64,000 bases of DNA. Source: Bacteroides uniformis (lineage in GTDB: Bacteria > Bacteroidota > Bacteroidia > Bacteroidales > Bacteroidaceae). Of this stretch, positions 17,513 through 25,707 are shown in pieces. The notes below the pieces were generated by a model that was not told the DNA's origin, made no database searches, and worked only from the letters and a program-made list of their open reading frames with translations. A program made the translations under genes and the position numbers. The stretch covers positions 2,803,501-2,867,500 of the forward strand of contig NZ_CP102263.1 in NCBI RefSeq assembly GCF_025147485.1, in the 5' to 3' direction. Position 1 is the stretch's first letter, and each line of letters begins with the position of its first letter.

Positions 17513-17562
17513 AGGTCAACTTTAGCTTCCTGATATTGACCTTTAGCTTTTTAGTATTGACC
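17511..17562. repeat. Short 21-bp tandem repeat with embedded inverted repeat
   Basis: Two 21-bp copies (17521-17541 and 17542-17562) each begin TTTAGCTT and end TATTGACC. AAAGGTCAA at 17511-17519 is inverted relative to TTGACCTTT at 17536-17544, giving a hairpin between the convergent lysozyme and prmA genes. It may act as a weak terminator. Confidence 0.55.
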
Positions 17563-17566
17563 TTTA

Positions 17567-18409
17567 TTATTTTTGGAATTTCACTGCTGCCCACCGGTTC
17601 TTCTCACGATGGTGGACAAAGTGCAGCCCGTTGCGTTCGGCTTCTTCGCGGATGACGGGAATGTCATCTATGTAGAAACCGCTCATCAACAATTCCGCTC
17701 CGGGATTCATGCGGGCTATGTAGTGCTTCATATCTGCCAGGAGGATATTGCGGTTGATGTTGGCGATAACCATATCAAAAGGACCTTTGCTTTCCAGAGA
17801 GGAGGCATCGCCTTGGGATACGGCAATATTGTCCACTCCATTCAATTCTATATTTTCGAGGGAGTTGCGCACACACCATTCATCTATGTCGATAGCTGTA
17901 CAAGGGGAGGCTCCACGCATGCGTGCCAGTATGGCAAGGATGGAAGTCCCACAACCCATATCGAGCAATGCTTTGCCTTGCAGGTCACTATCCAGCAGTT
18001 CGCCTATGATGAGGCTTGTTGTCTCGTGGTGCCCTGTGCCGAATGCCATTTGCGGATTGATGACGATGTCATATTCTGCTTGTGGGACATCGTTGTGAAA
18101 AGTGCTGTGAATGACACAACGGTCTCCGATAACGATGGGCTGGAAGAAGTTCTTCTCCCATTCCTCGTTCCAGTCTTTGTCTTCGGCTTCTATGAAATTA
18201 TATTCTATCTGTGTATCGGGCAGAGGGAAGTCTGCAAGTGCTTCTTTGAGTAGAGATTCGTTATACAGCTCTTTCTGTATATAGGCAGTGATACCGTCGG
18301 TCTGCTCAACAAAACTTTCAAAGCCAGCTTCACCCAAGACTCCGGAAAGTACATCGTTGACTATTTCTGTGCACGGAACAGTGCGGAATGTAAATTCTAA
18401 ATATTTCAT
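17567..18409 (-). CDS. prmA: Ribosomal protein L11 methyltransferase
   Basis: A 280-residue class I SAM-dependent methyltransferase that methylates ribosomal protein L11. The PrmA signatures are present: QMAFGTGHHETTSLIIGELL before the SAM site, motif I ALLDMGCGTSILAILARMRG, the acidic AIDIDEWC, and FDMVIANINRNILLAD, which is the NPPY-equivalent ANIN typical of PrmA. The N-terminal domain (about 1-100) is shorter than in E. coli PrmA, as is usual in Bacteroidetes. A -7 candidate lies at 18489-18496. Confidence 0.93.
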   Translation of the reverse strand: MKYLEFTFRTVPCTEIVNDVLSGVLGEAGFESFVEQTDGITAYIQKELYNESLLKEALADFPLPDTQIEYNFIEAEDKDWNEEWEKNFFQPIVIGDRCVIHSTFHNDVPQAEYDIVINPQMAFGTGHHETTSLIIGELLDSDLQGKALLDMGCGTSILAILARMRGASPCTAIDIDEWCVRNSLENIELNGVDNIAVSQGDASSLESKGPFDMVIANINRNILLADMKHYIARMNPGAELLMSGFYIDDIPVIREEAERNGLHFVHHREKNRWAAVKFQK

Positions 18410-18488
18410 CGGAATATGATTGTTTGTTAAATGCAGAAGAAGATTTTAAAGAACAAATCTATTTCTGCGTATCTTTGTTTTCACACTG

Positions 18489-18496
18489 CAAAGGTA
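18489..18496 (-). promoter_or_regulatory. Putative -7 element for prmA
   Basis: The minus strand reads TACCTTTG, matching TAnnTTTG, 80 bp before the start. No -33 match was found. Confidence 0.4.
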
Positions 18497-18578
18497 ATGT
18501 AAACCGAGGGCAGAATAAAATGAACTTGTTCATTTTTTATGCGGAAGTGCCGCTTGCCTCGTCAAAAGGCGGGGTATT

Positions 18579-18592
18579 TAGGGAATTCCCTA
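18579..18592. promoter_or_regulatory. Perfect 14-bp palindrome upstream of the Ser/Arg-rich protein gene
   Basis: TAGGGAATTCCCTA lies about 45 bp before a -7 candidate (TATCTTTG, 18637-18644). Its position fits an activator or operator site, but no regulator is suggested by context. Confidence 0.4.
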
Positions 18593-18636
18593 TAAATCTT
18601 TGGGGAAAATCTGCTGCATGGGATAAAATCCGGCGT

Positions 18637-18644
18637 TATCTTTG
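18637..18644 (+). promoter_or_regulatory. Putative -7 element for the Ser/Arg-rich exported protein
   Basis: TATCTTTG matches TAnnTTTG and gives a leader of about 40 nt. No -33 TTTG is correctly spaced. Confidence 0.45.
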
Positions 18645-18690
18645 TGACGTGAAGAAATAGATAAACGTAAAATCCATAAACCAAACTAAT

Positions 18691-20073
18691 ATGAAAAAGA
18701 TTGTTTTTTTATCGCTTTTTGCCTTGTGCCTCCCATGGACACTGGTGGCACAAAGTATAGATGACGACCTTTACTACACTCCTTCCAAGAATAAGGAAGA
18801 GAAAAAAGAAGAGGTGAAGCAGGAGAAGAAAGTCGCTGCTCCCGTAGAAGAGATTGTAGTAAAGTCGAATGTACCGACCACTGTCTATTCATCGCCGGGA
18901 AGCACTACTGTTGTAGTAAAAGACCGTAAGGGAAACACCCGCGATGTGGACGAATATAACCGCCGTTATGACTCCCGCGACAATGATTTCGTGATGGAGA
19001 ACGATACCCTTTACATCAATGAAAAAGAAGATGACGGCCTGGACGGCGAATGGGTGAACGGTGAATTTGAAGGTTCGCAGGATGATTACGAGTATGCTAC
19101 CCGTATCATCCGTTTCCGTAATCCCCGTTATGCCATCAGCATCAGCAGCCCGCTATATTGGGATGTGGTCTATGGCTTGAATTCCTGGGATTGGAACGTG
19201 TATACCGACGGATTATATGCATATGCTTTCCCTACATTCACCAACCGCTTGTGGTGGGATTGGCGCTATAACTCTTATGGTTGGGGCGGTTATCCTTACT
19301 ATGGCTGGGGATGGAACAGCTGGTACGGTCCGAGCTGGAGCTTTGGCTGGGGCGGCTGGTACGGCGGTGGCTGGTGGGGACATCATCATCACCATCACTA
19401 TCATCCCGGATATTATCCCGGTGGCGGTGGTCATTGGGGAGGTGGCCATTGGGGAAATGCATATACCAATAGACGTTCTTATGGTCCGAGCCGTTCTTCT
19501 TATGCCGGAAACAGAGTATCGTCCTCTACTTCCCGCCGTTCTTCTACTGTAAATGGAGGGCAGACTGTACGTCGTAGCAGTACTACTTCCGGTCAAGTGA
19601 GACGTAGCAGTACCGGTACGTCAACCCGTCGGGTGGTAGGTACAAGAAGTTCGTCTACAGTTCGTTCAAGTTCTTCTGCAACTCGCTCAAGTGTAAACCG
19701 TTCGAGTGCGGCTTCTACCCGCCGTTCCACTTACACCCGTCCAAGCAGTACGCGTAGTAGCTCATATAATAGTAGCGTAGAAGGAGTTCGTAGCAGTCGT
19801 TCTTCCGGTGTACGCTCTTCTGTTGGAACTTCCACTCGTAGCAGGACTTCATCGACTTATAACAGAGGTTCAAGCGCCGCACCGGCACGCAGCTACTCCA
19901 ATGACAACAATCGTAGTAGCAGTCGTTCATATTCTGCTCCAGTACGTTCATCCAGTAGCACCCGTTCTTCTTCCAGCTTCTCTTCAGGCAGTAGCTCACG
20001 TTCCAGTTACTCCAGTGGTGGTGGCGGTGGTGCCAGTCGTTCCAGTGGCGGCGGTGGTTCCAGAAGACGGTAA
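18691..20073 (+). CDS. Exported low-complexity Ser/Arg-rich protein with His/Gly/Trp segment
   Basis: A 460-residue protein of unknown function. It has a signal peptide (about residues 1-21, ending LVAQS) and a Lys/Glu/Val-rich stretch. A folded-looking middle (EYATRIIRFRNPRYAISISS, about 130-165) precedes a Gly/Trp/Tyr-rich block. Six consecutive histidines sit at residues 231-236 within HHHHHHYHPGYY. The last 200 residues are almost all Ser, Arg, Thr and Gly. The histidine cluster could bind metal and the basic tail could bind polyanions, but both are guesses. It is probably co-transcribed with the FadL-type barrel 36 bp downstream. Bacteroides relatives are generally annotated hypothetical. 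Confidence 0.75.
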   Translation: MKKIVFLSLFALCLPWTLVAQSIDDDLYYTPSKNKEEKKEEVKQEKKVAAPVEEIVVKSNVPTTVYSSPGSTTVVVKDRKGNTRDVDEYNRRYDSRDNDFVMENDTLYINEKEDDGLDGEWVNGEFEGSQDDYEYATRIIRFRNPRYAISISSPLYWDVVYGLNSWDWNVYTDGLYAYAFPTFTNRLWWDWRYNSYGWGGYPYYGWGWNSWYGPSWSFGWGGWYGGGWWGHHHHHHYHPGYYPGGGGHWGGGHWGNAYTNRRSYGPSRSSYAGNRVSSSTSRRSSTVNGGQTVRRSSTTSGQVRRSSTGTSTRRVVGTRSSSTVRSSSSATRSSVNRSSAASTRRSTYTRPSSTRSSSYNSSVEGVRSSRSSGVRSSVGTSTRSRTSSTYNRGSSAAPARSYSNDNNRSSSRSYSAPVRSSSSTRSSSSFSSGSSSRSSYSSGGGGGASRSSGGGGSRRR

Positions 20074-20109
20074 GTATAAGTATGTTTTAATCTAACAAGA
20101 CTAAGAATT

Positions 20110-21768
20110 ATGAAGAAGATAACCATGATAGCCCTTGCTATGTTTACAGCTGTAGGCGCAGGGGCACAGACAATATATGATGCAACGAATATAGCACAGA
20201 AGGAATTGAATGGAACCGCCCGTTTTGTCGGAATGGGCGGAGCTATGGGAGCATTGGGTGGTGATATTTCTACCATAGGAACCAATCCTGCCGGTATCGG
20301 TATTTATCGTAGCAATGATGCTATGCTTACCTTTGGCTATTCAATGACGGGCACAGAAAGCAATTATGTAGGTAATAAATTTGAAACGAACAAGAACCGC
20401 TGGAGTTTTGATAATGCCGGTTTTGTGATAGCTTCGAAGATAGGCAATCATACTCCTTTGCGGTATGTGAATTTTGGTTTTAATTACCACAAATCAAAGT
20501 CATTCTATAAGAATATGACGATGCAGGGGTTGATGGGAAGCATAGATAATCAATATGTATCTCAAGTGCGGAGTATGGCGCAGCAGGCTACGGATGCAGC
20601 TTATGCGTTCTATCATCGTCCTCAATATGATTACCCGGATCAAGGAGCTTATTTGGACTATGGTCGCAAGGATATTTATCAACATAATTATGCTGGATGG
20701 CTGGGGACTATGGGGTATCAAGGTGCACTTGTTCTTGAGGATATAGAAAGTGAGGACTATAATACTTATCTTCCTTATATTCCTTCCGAAGCGGATGCTT
20801 ATTTCTTGTCGCGTGAGCGTGGCGGTATTGACCAATATGATTTCAATATCTCCTTCAATATAAATGACCGTTTTTACTTTGGTGTTACTCTGGGTGCTTA
20901 CGATGTGGATTACAACAAATATTCTCTCTATGATGAAATGTATGCCTACAAATGGGAGGGCGACGGGCAGATTTATGAGGAAGGCTACTCTTTGGAGAGC
21001 TTTAACCGTATACACGGTTCGGGTTTCGACTTCAAATTCGGTGCCATCTTCCGGCCGATTGAGGATTCTCCGCTTCGTATAGGTTTGGCTGTGCATACTC
21101 CTACTTATTACAAACTGACTTATACTACGGGAGCGTTGCTGACTTCGGATTTGTTTTTACCGAATGAGGCTGGGGATGAAACTCTTACTCGTACCACTGT
21201 GGATACTTATTCTGCATTAGGCGGTAGAGATATGGACCGTGATTTTAAGCTGCAAACCCCGTGGGTATTTAATGCAAGTTTGGGCTATACAGTCGGTAAT
21301 AATCTGGCTTTGGGAGCTGAATATGAATATGAGGACTACTCAAGCATGAAGTTCAAATATCCTGAAGGTGACGAGATGGCATGGGAAACGGGTGAGGCTG
21401 ACCTCTGTATGAAGGGGGTAAGTACGCTTCGTTTAGGAGCAGAATACAAGCCGATACCTGCTTTCTCTCTGCGTGCCGGTTACAATTACAGTACTGCAGC
21501 CTATAAAAAGGATGCTATTAAGGCATTGCCTTCCAATTCTATAAATACAGATACGGATTTTGCCAATAGCAAATCGATGAATACTTTCACTTTAGGTATC
21601 GGTTATCGCTTTTCTTCGTTTTATGCGGATTTGGCTTATAAATTCGATACTTATAAATCTGATTTCTATCCGTTTTATAATGATATAAATGGCTTGGTAA
21701 CACCGCCAACAACGGAAGTTACCAACACTCGCAGTAAAGTGCTATTTACATTGGGCATGCGTTTTTAG
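20110..21768 (+). CDS. OmpP1/FadL-family outer-membrane transport protein
   Basis: A 552-residue outer-membrane barrel with a signal peptide (MKKITMIALAMFTAVGAGAQ). The FadL/OmpP1/TodX N-terminal signature follows: ARFVGMGGAMGALGGDISTI, then GTNPAGIGIYRSNDAMLTFG. Aromatic beta-strands run to the C-terminal Phe (KVLFTLGMRF). FadL-type proteins admit hydrophobic compounds; Bacteroides members are sometimes labelled hemin receptor without proof. It lies after the Ser/Arg-rich protein gene and before a strong bidirectional terminator. Confidence 0.85.
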   Translation: MKKITMIALAMFTAVGAGAQTIYDATNIAQKELNGTARFVGMGGAMGALGGDISTIGTNPAGIGIYRSNDAMLTFGYSMTGTESNYVGNKFETNKNRWSFDNAGFVIASKIGNHTPLRYVNFGFNYHKSKSFYKNMTMQGLMGSIDNQYVSQVRSMAQQATDAAYAFYHRPQYDYPDQGAYLDYGRKDIYQHNYAGWLGTMGYQGALVLEDIESEDYNTYLPYIPSEADAYFLSRERGGIDQYDFNISFNINDRFYFGVTLGAYDVDYNKYSLYDEMYAYKWEGDGQIYEEGYSLESFNRIHGSGFDFKFGAIFRPIEDSPLRIGLAVHTPTYYKLTYTTGALLTSDLFLPNEAGDETLTRTTVDTYSALGGRDMDRDFKLQTPWVFNASLGYTVGNNLALGAEYEYEDYSSMKFKYPEGDEMAWETGEADLCMKGVSTLRLGAEYKPIPAFSLRAGYNYSTAAYKKDAIKALPSNSINTDTDFANSKSMNTFTLGIGYRFSSFYADLAYKFDTYKSDFYPFYNDINGLVTPPTTEVTNTRSKVLFTLGMRF

Positions 21769-21825
21769 AAGAACAATTTTCATTGCAGATAACCTTTCAT
21801 TGTCAATACCTTAGGGTATAAAAGA

Positions 21826-21859
21826 ACTCCCCGGAATGTACAAATACATTTCGGGGAGT
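21826..21859. terminator. Bidirectional terminator
   Basis: Fifteen-base arms ACTCCCCGGAATGTA (21826-21840) and TACATTTCGGGGAGT (21845-21859) pair with one G-T mismatch around a four-base loop. It separates the FadL-type gene from the convergent ECF operon. Confidence 0.88.
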
Positions 21860-21879
21860 CTTGTGTTATAGGGGAGGGA

Positions 21880-22785
21880 TTACAGATACCATGCCACGCC
21901 AAATGAATAGGGAGATACTTCCGGTCCCTTGTCTTTCTGGAATAATCCGTATGTGGAGTAGCGCAGGTAAATGCCGATATTACCATAACCGGCTTGTGCC
22001 AGCAGGTTTATGCCGACGGGCTGCACATACATACCTTTGCCTACGGTTTTCTTCTTGCCTCCGTTGATGTGTGAGAATGACTTCACGCTGTGACGTATCT
22101 CAAATTCGGGACCGGCATTGAAGAACACTTTGTTTCTTCCCACTCTTTGCTGCCATTCCATCAATACGGGTACACGGAAGAAGAAATGGCGCAGACGGCT
22201 TTTATTGTAACTGGTGTCTTCGTTGCCTGCGGTGAAGATGCTGGTTCCGTTTTCCTTCAGCAAGGCATAGTTACCGTCGATATTGAAAGAACGGTATCCC
22301 CAGCTGACTCCCAGGTTGATTCCCCAATGCGGGTTCTTCTTGAAGTTGTGATATACGGAGAGGATGTTGAAGCCGAATTCCCATGACTTGGATAAGTCGA
22401 GTCCCATCTTGTCGCTTGCTCCGAAGGAAAGGAAGTCGTTAGCCAGCCGGCTGTAGCCAATATACAGACCGGAACAGTGCGGTTCGTAAGCATTGTATCT
22501 TCTCTTTTTGGGGATGAATGGCAGGGCGTCGAGGAAAGTGCGCTTGTCTGCATCCACTTTCTCGAGATAGACTCCTTCATAAATTTGTACTTCTTTCTTT
22601 TCTCCGTCTTCCAACTGCTCTTCGTACACCTTGATGCGCATGTCTCCTTTTCCTTTCCGGATGATGATGGAGTCGCCTTGTGTCTGTACTGTAGCTTTCT
22701 GTTCAGGGTCAGTCTGTTGTTGTGCTGCCATGCGGCCGGCCGGCACAGCAAGCAGGCAGGCCAAAATCATAATTCTGGTTTTCAT
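21880..22785 (-). CDS. Outer-membrane beta-barrel protein of the ECF operon
   Basis: A 301-residue protein with a signal peptide (cleaved about residue 21, MAAQQQ). A charged periplasmic stretch (IIIRKGKGDMRIKVYEEQLE) precedes a C-terminal half of alternating hydrophobic strands typical of an eight- to ten-stranded barrel (SGLYIGYSRLANDFLSFG, WGINLGVSWGYRSFNIDG, VGINLLAQAGYGNIGIYL). It ends in the aromatic YSFGVAWYL. No named family is recognised beyond the general barrel class. It is the last gene of a four-gene unit headed by a sigma/anti-sigma pair, so it may be the effector or surface output of that system. Confidence 0.75.
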   Translation of the reverse strand: MKTRIMILACLLAVPAGRMAAQQQTDPEQKATVQTQGDSIIIRKGKGDMRIKVYEEQLEDGEKKEVQIYEGVYLEKVDADKRTFLDALPFIPKKRRYNAYEPHCSGLYIGYSRLANDFLSFGASDKMGLDLSKSWEFGFNILSVYHNFKKNPHWGINLGVSWGYRSFNIDGNYALLKENGTSIFTAGNEDTSYNKSRLRHFFFRVPVLMEWQQRVGRNKVFFNAGPEFEIRHSVKSFSHINGGKKKTVGKGMYVQPVGINLLAQAGYGNIGIYLRYSTYGLFQKDKGPEVSPYSFGVAWYL

Positions 22786-22805
22786 ATCGTATATTGTTTT
22801 TAGTG

Positions 22806-23276
22806 TTATTCCGATTTGTAAAGCATATCCATCATTTCCTTTTCACTGAGCAGACCCTCTATGTAAATCAAAGTGCCCATGGAGTCTTTTCCTATCTTGA
22901 AAATGATGTAGCGGTTCAGCTTCTTTCCATTGCGTTCCACCTCTTTCAGTTGGTAATAAGCGCTGCGCAGCACACCGCTTTCCATTACCTCCTGCGCCTT
23001 CTTTGCGTTATCTTGCTTGTCGTGTACAATGGCCTGCTGAATTTCCCGGCGATAGGGGGATACATTCTTGAACACAAGGCTCTTGTAGGTAGTCATGCGG
23101 TAAGATTTCAGGATACTGCCGTTCAGTTCTACCCTGGTCACGTCCTTTTGCTCGCCATACTTGCTGAATAGGTCGGCTATTTGCAGTCTCTCTTGTGCAT
23201 GTACAAAGGCTGGCAGGCAAATCAGCAGGGAAAAGAGGCACAGACTACGTATGCAAATCAGTATAGATGTTTTCAT
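22806..23276 (-). CDS. Exported protein of the ECF operon, unknown function
   Basis: A 156-residue protein with a signal peptide (ends PAFVHAQE). The mature part contains LFSKYGEQKDVTRVELNGSI and GTLIYIEGLLSEKEMMDMLY, resembling small DUF4252-like Bacteroidetes proteins that accompany sigma/anti-sigma genes. That assignment is from pattern only. It is spaced 12 bp after the anti-sigma gene and 20 bp before the barrel gene, so it is co-transcribed with both. Confidence 0.7.
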   Translation of the reverse strand: MKTSILICIRSLCLFSLLICLPAFVHAQERLQIADLFSKYGEQKDVTRVELNGSILKSYRMTTYKSLVFKNVSPYRREIQQAIVHDKQDNAKKAQEVMESGVLRSAYYQLKEVERNGKKLNRYIIFKIGKDSMGTLIYIEGLLSEKEMMDMLYKSE

Positions 23277-23288
23277 AACCTTGTTATA

Positions 23289-23747
23289 TTAGTGTTGAAA
23301 CAGTAAGTTGCTTAAATCTTCATCCGTGAAGCTGGCGTTCTGCAGGGCTTCTAGTGCTTTGGCTTCCACCAGTTTCTCGTCTGTATACCGCTGGCCGTCG
23401 ATGACGACATAATTTTCGGGAACACCGGAAAGCGGAAATATAATCTTAGCTACCCCGAGAAGCAGGAGCAATCCGGCGGCAATGCCGCTGACAGCATAGA
23501 ATGTGCGATAGAGACGGAAAGGCTTCCGCTGTGCGGGTACTTCCTTTGCCGATTCTGTTGTTACGGATTTTTCCTCTGTCGGTTCTGCCATTGAAGTTGC
23601 TTCCCGGTTCAGATAAGCGAATAGGGGGCGGTACGTTTGCAGGTGCTCCGGCACTTCCTCTTCGGTAAAGAAACGGCGCAGTTCACGCTCTTCTTCGCAG
23701 GAAGTTTCCCCTTCGAAATATTTATCCAGCAGTTCATCTATCTTCAT
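23289..23747 (-). CDS. Membrane anti-sigma factor (putative)
   Basis: The protein has 152 residues. The N-terminal cytoplasmic part opens MKIDELLDKYFEGETSCEEE, the usual start of Bacteroidetes anti-sigma proteins. One transmembrane helix lies at about 88-110 (FYAVSGIAAGLLLLLGVAKI). The C-terminal periplasmic part is short (VIDGQRYTDEKLVEAKALEA). The gene overlaps the sigma factor gene by 4 bp (ATGA), so the two are translationally coupled and the product probably sequesters that sigma factor at the membrane. No classical zinc-binding HxxxCxxC motif is evident. Confidence 0.78.
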   Translation of the reverse strand: MKIDELLDKYFEGETSCEEERELRRFFTEEEVPEHLQTYRPLFAYLNREATSMAEPTEEKSVTTESAKEVPAQRKPFRLYRTFYAVSGIAAGLLLLLGVAKIIFPLSGVPENYVVIDGQRYTDEKLVEAKALEALQNASFTDEDLSNLLFQH

Positions 23748-24268
23748 GGCTCATTTCTCCTTTCTTTTCTTTCTTGTATGGTTCGCAGGTAAACGTCTCT
23801 CACTTTCTTCCGGGCTCTTGACAGATTGCTGCGGATGGCTTCCGGTCCGCATCCCGTGATTTCGGCGATTTCGTCCGTTTCGTATCCTTCGATGTCCTTC
23901 ATCCGCATGATGGTGCGTTGAAGATTGGGCAGCGAGTCGATGATTTCGTGCATCAGGTGGATTTCATCTTTGATTTCCAACAGCCGTTCCGGTGTTCCGG
24001 TGGGGGATGCCGCCTGCACTATGTCGAGAGATAGGGTGTCGTTGCGTTTGCAGCGCCACATATCTATACAGATGTTGTGCGTCAACGTCATGGCAAATGC
24101 TTCGATGCTCCGGTATTGCTCCAGTTCAAGCCTTTTGTTCCATAGCTTGAGCAGTACCTCCTGGACGGCATCTTCTGCATCCTCCGGTTCGTCGGTCAAC
24201 TTCCGTGCATAGTTCAACAGCTTGGCACGGAGTGGAAGAACGGTTATTTTGAATTCTTTGAGTTCCAT
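23744..24268 (-). CDS. ECF RNA polymerase sigma factor
   Basis: A 174-residue ECF-type sigma-70 protein. Region 2 is visible as ARKLTDEPEDAEDAVQEVLL and EAFAMTLTHNICIDMWRCKR. Region 4 reads LPNLQRTIMRMKDIEGYETD with the helix-turn-helix IAEITGCGPEAIRSNLSRAR. It directs transcription of an envelope-related regulon and probably its own operon, which also encodes the anti-sigma factor and two envelope proteins. The inducing signal is not visible. Confidence 0.92.
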   Translation of the reverse strand: MELKEFKITVLPLRAKLLNYARKLTDEPEDAEDAVQEVLLKLWNKRLELEQYRSIEAFAMTLTHNICIDMWRCKRNDTLSLDIVQAASPTGTPERLLEIKDEIHLMHEIIDSLPNLQRTIMRMKDIEGYETDEIAEITGCGPEAIRSNLSRARKKVRDVYLRTIQERKERRNEP

Positions 24269-24333
24269 TTACACAGATAAGACGAATGGGAAATACAAAC
24301 GTGACATTGTAAAGTGAAAAAAGTTGGAATAAA

Positions 24334-24366
24334 AAAAGGGACTTACTAACATTAGCAGTCCCTTTT
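24334..24366 (-). terminator. Intrinsic terminator of the rubrerythrin gene
   Basis: AAAAGGGACT (24334-24343) pairs with AGTCCCTTTT (24357-24366). On the minus strand the hairpin is followed by a T-rich tract, 27 bp beyond the rubrerythrin stop codon. Confidence 0.85.
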
Positions 24367-24392
24367 CTTCACATTACTATAAAAGTATAGGA

Positions 24393-24950
24393 TTATTTCT
24401 TGAAATAGCGGTTGTACAGACCTTCGAAACCTTTACCGTGACGGGCTTCGTCCTTAGCCATTTCGTGAACGGTGTCATGGATAGCGTCGAGGTTCAATGC
24501 TTTGGCACGGGTAGCGATACGCTTCTTGTCTTCGCATGCACCTGATTCTGCGTTCATTCTCTTTTCGAGGTTTGTCTTGGTGTCCCATACGCAGTCGCCC
24601 AGCAGTTCGGCAAACTTGGAAGCGTGTTCTGCTTCTTCCCAAGCGTAACGCTTGAAAGCTTCTGCAACTTCGGGATAGCCTTCACGGTCTGCCTGGCGGC
24701 TCATTGCCAAGTACATACCAACTTCTGTACATTCGCCCATGAAGTGGTTGTTCAGGTCCTTAATCATTTCGTCGTCGCAACCTTTGGCTACGCCGATTAC
24801 GTGTTCGTCGGCAAATACCAGCGGGCCGTCAGCTGTTGCTTCTTCAACTTCTACAAACTTGCTTGCGGGAGCTTTACACAATGGGCACTTTTCGGGAGCT
24901 GCATCTCCTTCGTATACGTAACCGCATACAGTACATCTAAATTTTTTCAT
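24393..24950 (-). CDS. Reverse rubrerythrin
   Basis: A 185-residue non-heme iron peroxidase. Unlike classical rubrerythrin, the rubredoxin-like Fe(Cys)4 domain is at the N-terminus (C6, C9, C22, C25 in [20 protein letters not shown]). The ferritin-like four-helix di-iron domain follows, with ligands in [26 protein letters not shown] and [13 protein letters not shown]. It reduces hydrogen peroxide in anaerobes. It lies 26 bp downstream of a Fur/PerR-type regulator and is probably in the same transcript, consistent with peroxide-responsive control. Confidence 0.93.
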   Translation of the reverse strand: MKKFRCTVCGYVYEGDAAPEKCPLCKAPASKFVEVEEATADGPLVFADEHVIGVAKGCDDEMIKDLNNHFMGECTEVGMYLAMSRQADREGYPEVAEAFKRYAWEEAEHASKFAELLGDCVWDTKTNLEKRMNAESGACEDKKRIATRAKALNLDAIHDTVHEMAKDEARHGKGFEGLYNRYFKK

Positions 24951-24976
24951 TTTCTCTCAGATTTTAATTAGTTGAA

Positions 24977-25411
24977 TTAGTTATTCTTTGTTGTTCTTAA
25001 ACGTTCTTCTTCTATGCAATGTTTACAGATTCCTTTATAATAGTAGTGGATTTCCTGCACATCGTGCCCGTCCATATCCATGTCGACCACTTTCTTGATG
25101 TTGTTATTGCACATCAAGTCATAAATCTTTCCGCAACGCTTGCACAAGAAATGACCGTGCGGGCTGGTATCGGCATCATAACATGTGTTACGCTCGTCGA
25201 TAGTCAGGGTTTGTGCGGCACCTTGCTCGCTCAGTAGTTTCAAGGTATTGTATACCGTTGTTTTAGACAGTGTCGGTATGGAGGGAGACAGTGCCGTATA
25301 GATTTCATCCACCGTGGGATGCGTACGATGCTCTATCAAGTAATTCATGATGGCTATGCGCTGTACTGAAGGCTTGATATTATGATTCTGCAATCGTTTT
25401 ACTACATCCAT
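24977..25411 (-). CDS. Fur-family regulator, probably PerR-type
   Basis: A 144-residue Fur-superfamily repressor. It has an N-terminal winged helix (RIAIMNYLIEHRTHPTVDEI, LSKTTVYNTLKLLSEQG), His-rich metal sites in PHGHFLCKRCGKIYDL and two CxxC pairs for structural zinc (CKRC; CKHC in GICKHCIEEERL). Coupling to reverse rubrerythrin favours a peroxide sensor (PerR) over an iron sensor, but sequence alone does not settle this. A canonical Bacteroides promoter (25460-25490) and a 6-1-6 palindrome (25432-25444) lie just upstream, suggesting autoregulation. Confidence 0.88.
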   Translation of the reverse strand: MDVVKRLQNHNIKPSVQRIAIMNYLIEHRTHPTVDEIYTALSPSIPTLSKTTVYNTLKLLSEQGAAQTLTIDERNTCYDADTSPHGHFLCKRCGKIYDLMCNNNIKKVVDMDMDGHDVQEIHYYYKGICKHCIEEERLRTTKNN

Positions 25412-25431
25412 ATAATCTAAAGTTTCAAACT

Positions 25432-25444
25432 TGTAATTATTACA
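25432..25444. promoter_or_regulatory. Candidate Fur/PerR operator
   Basis: TGTAAT-T-ATTACA is a 6-1-6 inverted repeat, the geometry of Fur/PerR boxes. It is placed roughly +10 to +21 of the predicted transcript of the fur-family gene, where a bound repressor would block transcription. Confidence 0.55.
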
Positions 25445-25459
25445 TTTTTAATTCACTTG

Positions 25460-25490
25460 CAAAGATAGGAAGTTCCTATAATTCTCCAAA
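25460..25490 (-). promoter_or_regulatory. Promoter of the fur/perR-rubrerythrin operon
   Basis: On the minus strand, TTTG (25490-25487) and TATCTTTG (25467-25460) are separated by 19 bp. This is a full match to the Bacteroides -33/-7 promoter and the only one in this window where both elements are well placed. Confidence 0.75.
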
Positions 25491-25673
25491 AGATTTTTGG
25501 AAAATTTTTAGTTGCGGTCATTAAAATTGTTTATATATGTTCCTCTTCTTGTAGGTAGGTTGCCGTATTTTTGTCATAAAAGCGAAGGCAGGATGCACCC
25601 GGTTTTAGTCAGTTTCTCGTGCCGATATAGATAAAACGTTTTTCCCTTATCTCTCTTAATCAGAATTTTGCCG

Positions 25674-25681
25674 TATCTTTG
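25674..25681 (+). promoter_or_regulatory. Putative -7 element for nadE
   Basis: TATCTTTG lies 26 bp before the start codon. There is no correctly spaced -33 TTTG. Confidence 0.5.
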
Positions 25682-25707
25682 CACCGAATAAATAATATAG
25701 CATCCTT

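Larger units (their letters stand above)
25412..25707. other. Divergent intergenic region between fur/perR and nadE
   Basis: About 296 bp. It holds the fur/perR promoter and palindrome (25432-25490) on the left and the nadE -7 candidate (25674-25681) on the right. The middle (about 25495-25640) shows nothing recognisable. Confidence 0.5.

Noticed and set aside
18424..18660. 78-residue plus-strand ORF upstream of the Ser/Arg-rich protein
   Set aside because: It overlaps the promoter elements of both neighbours and has no recognisable features.
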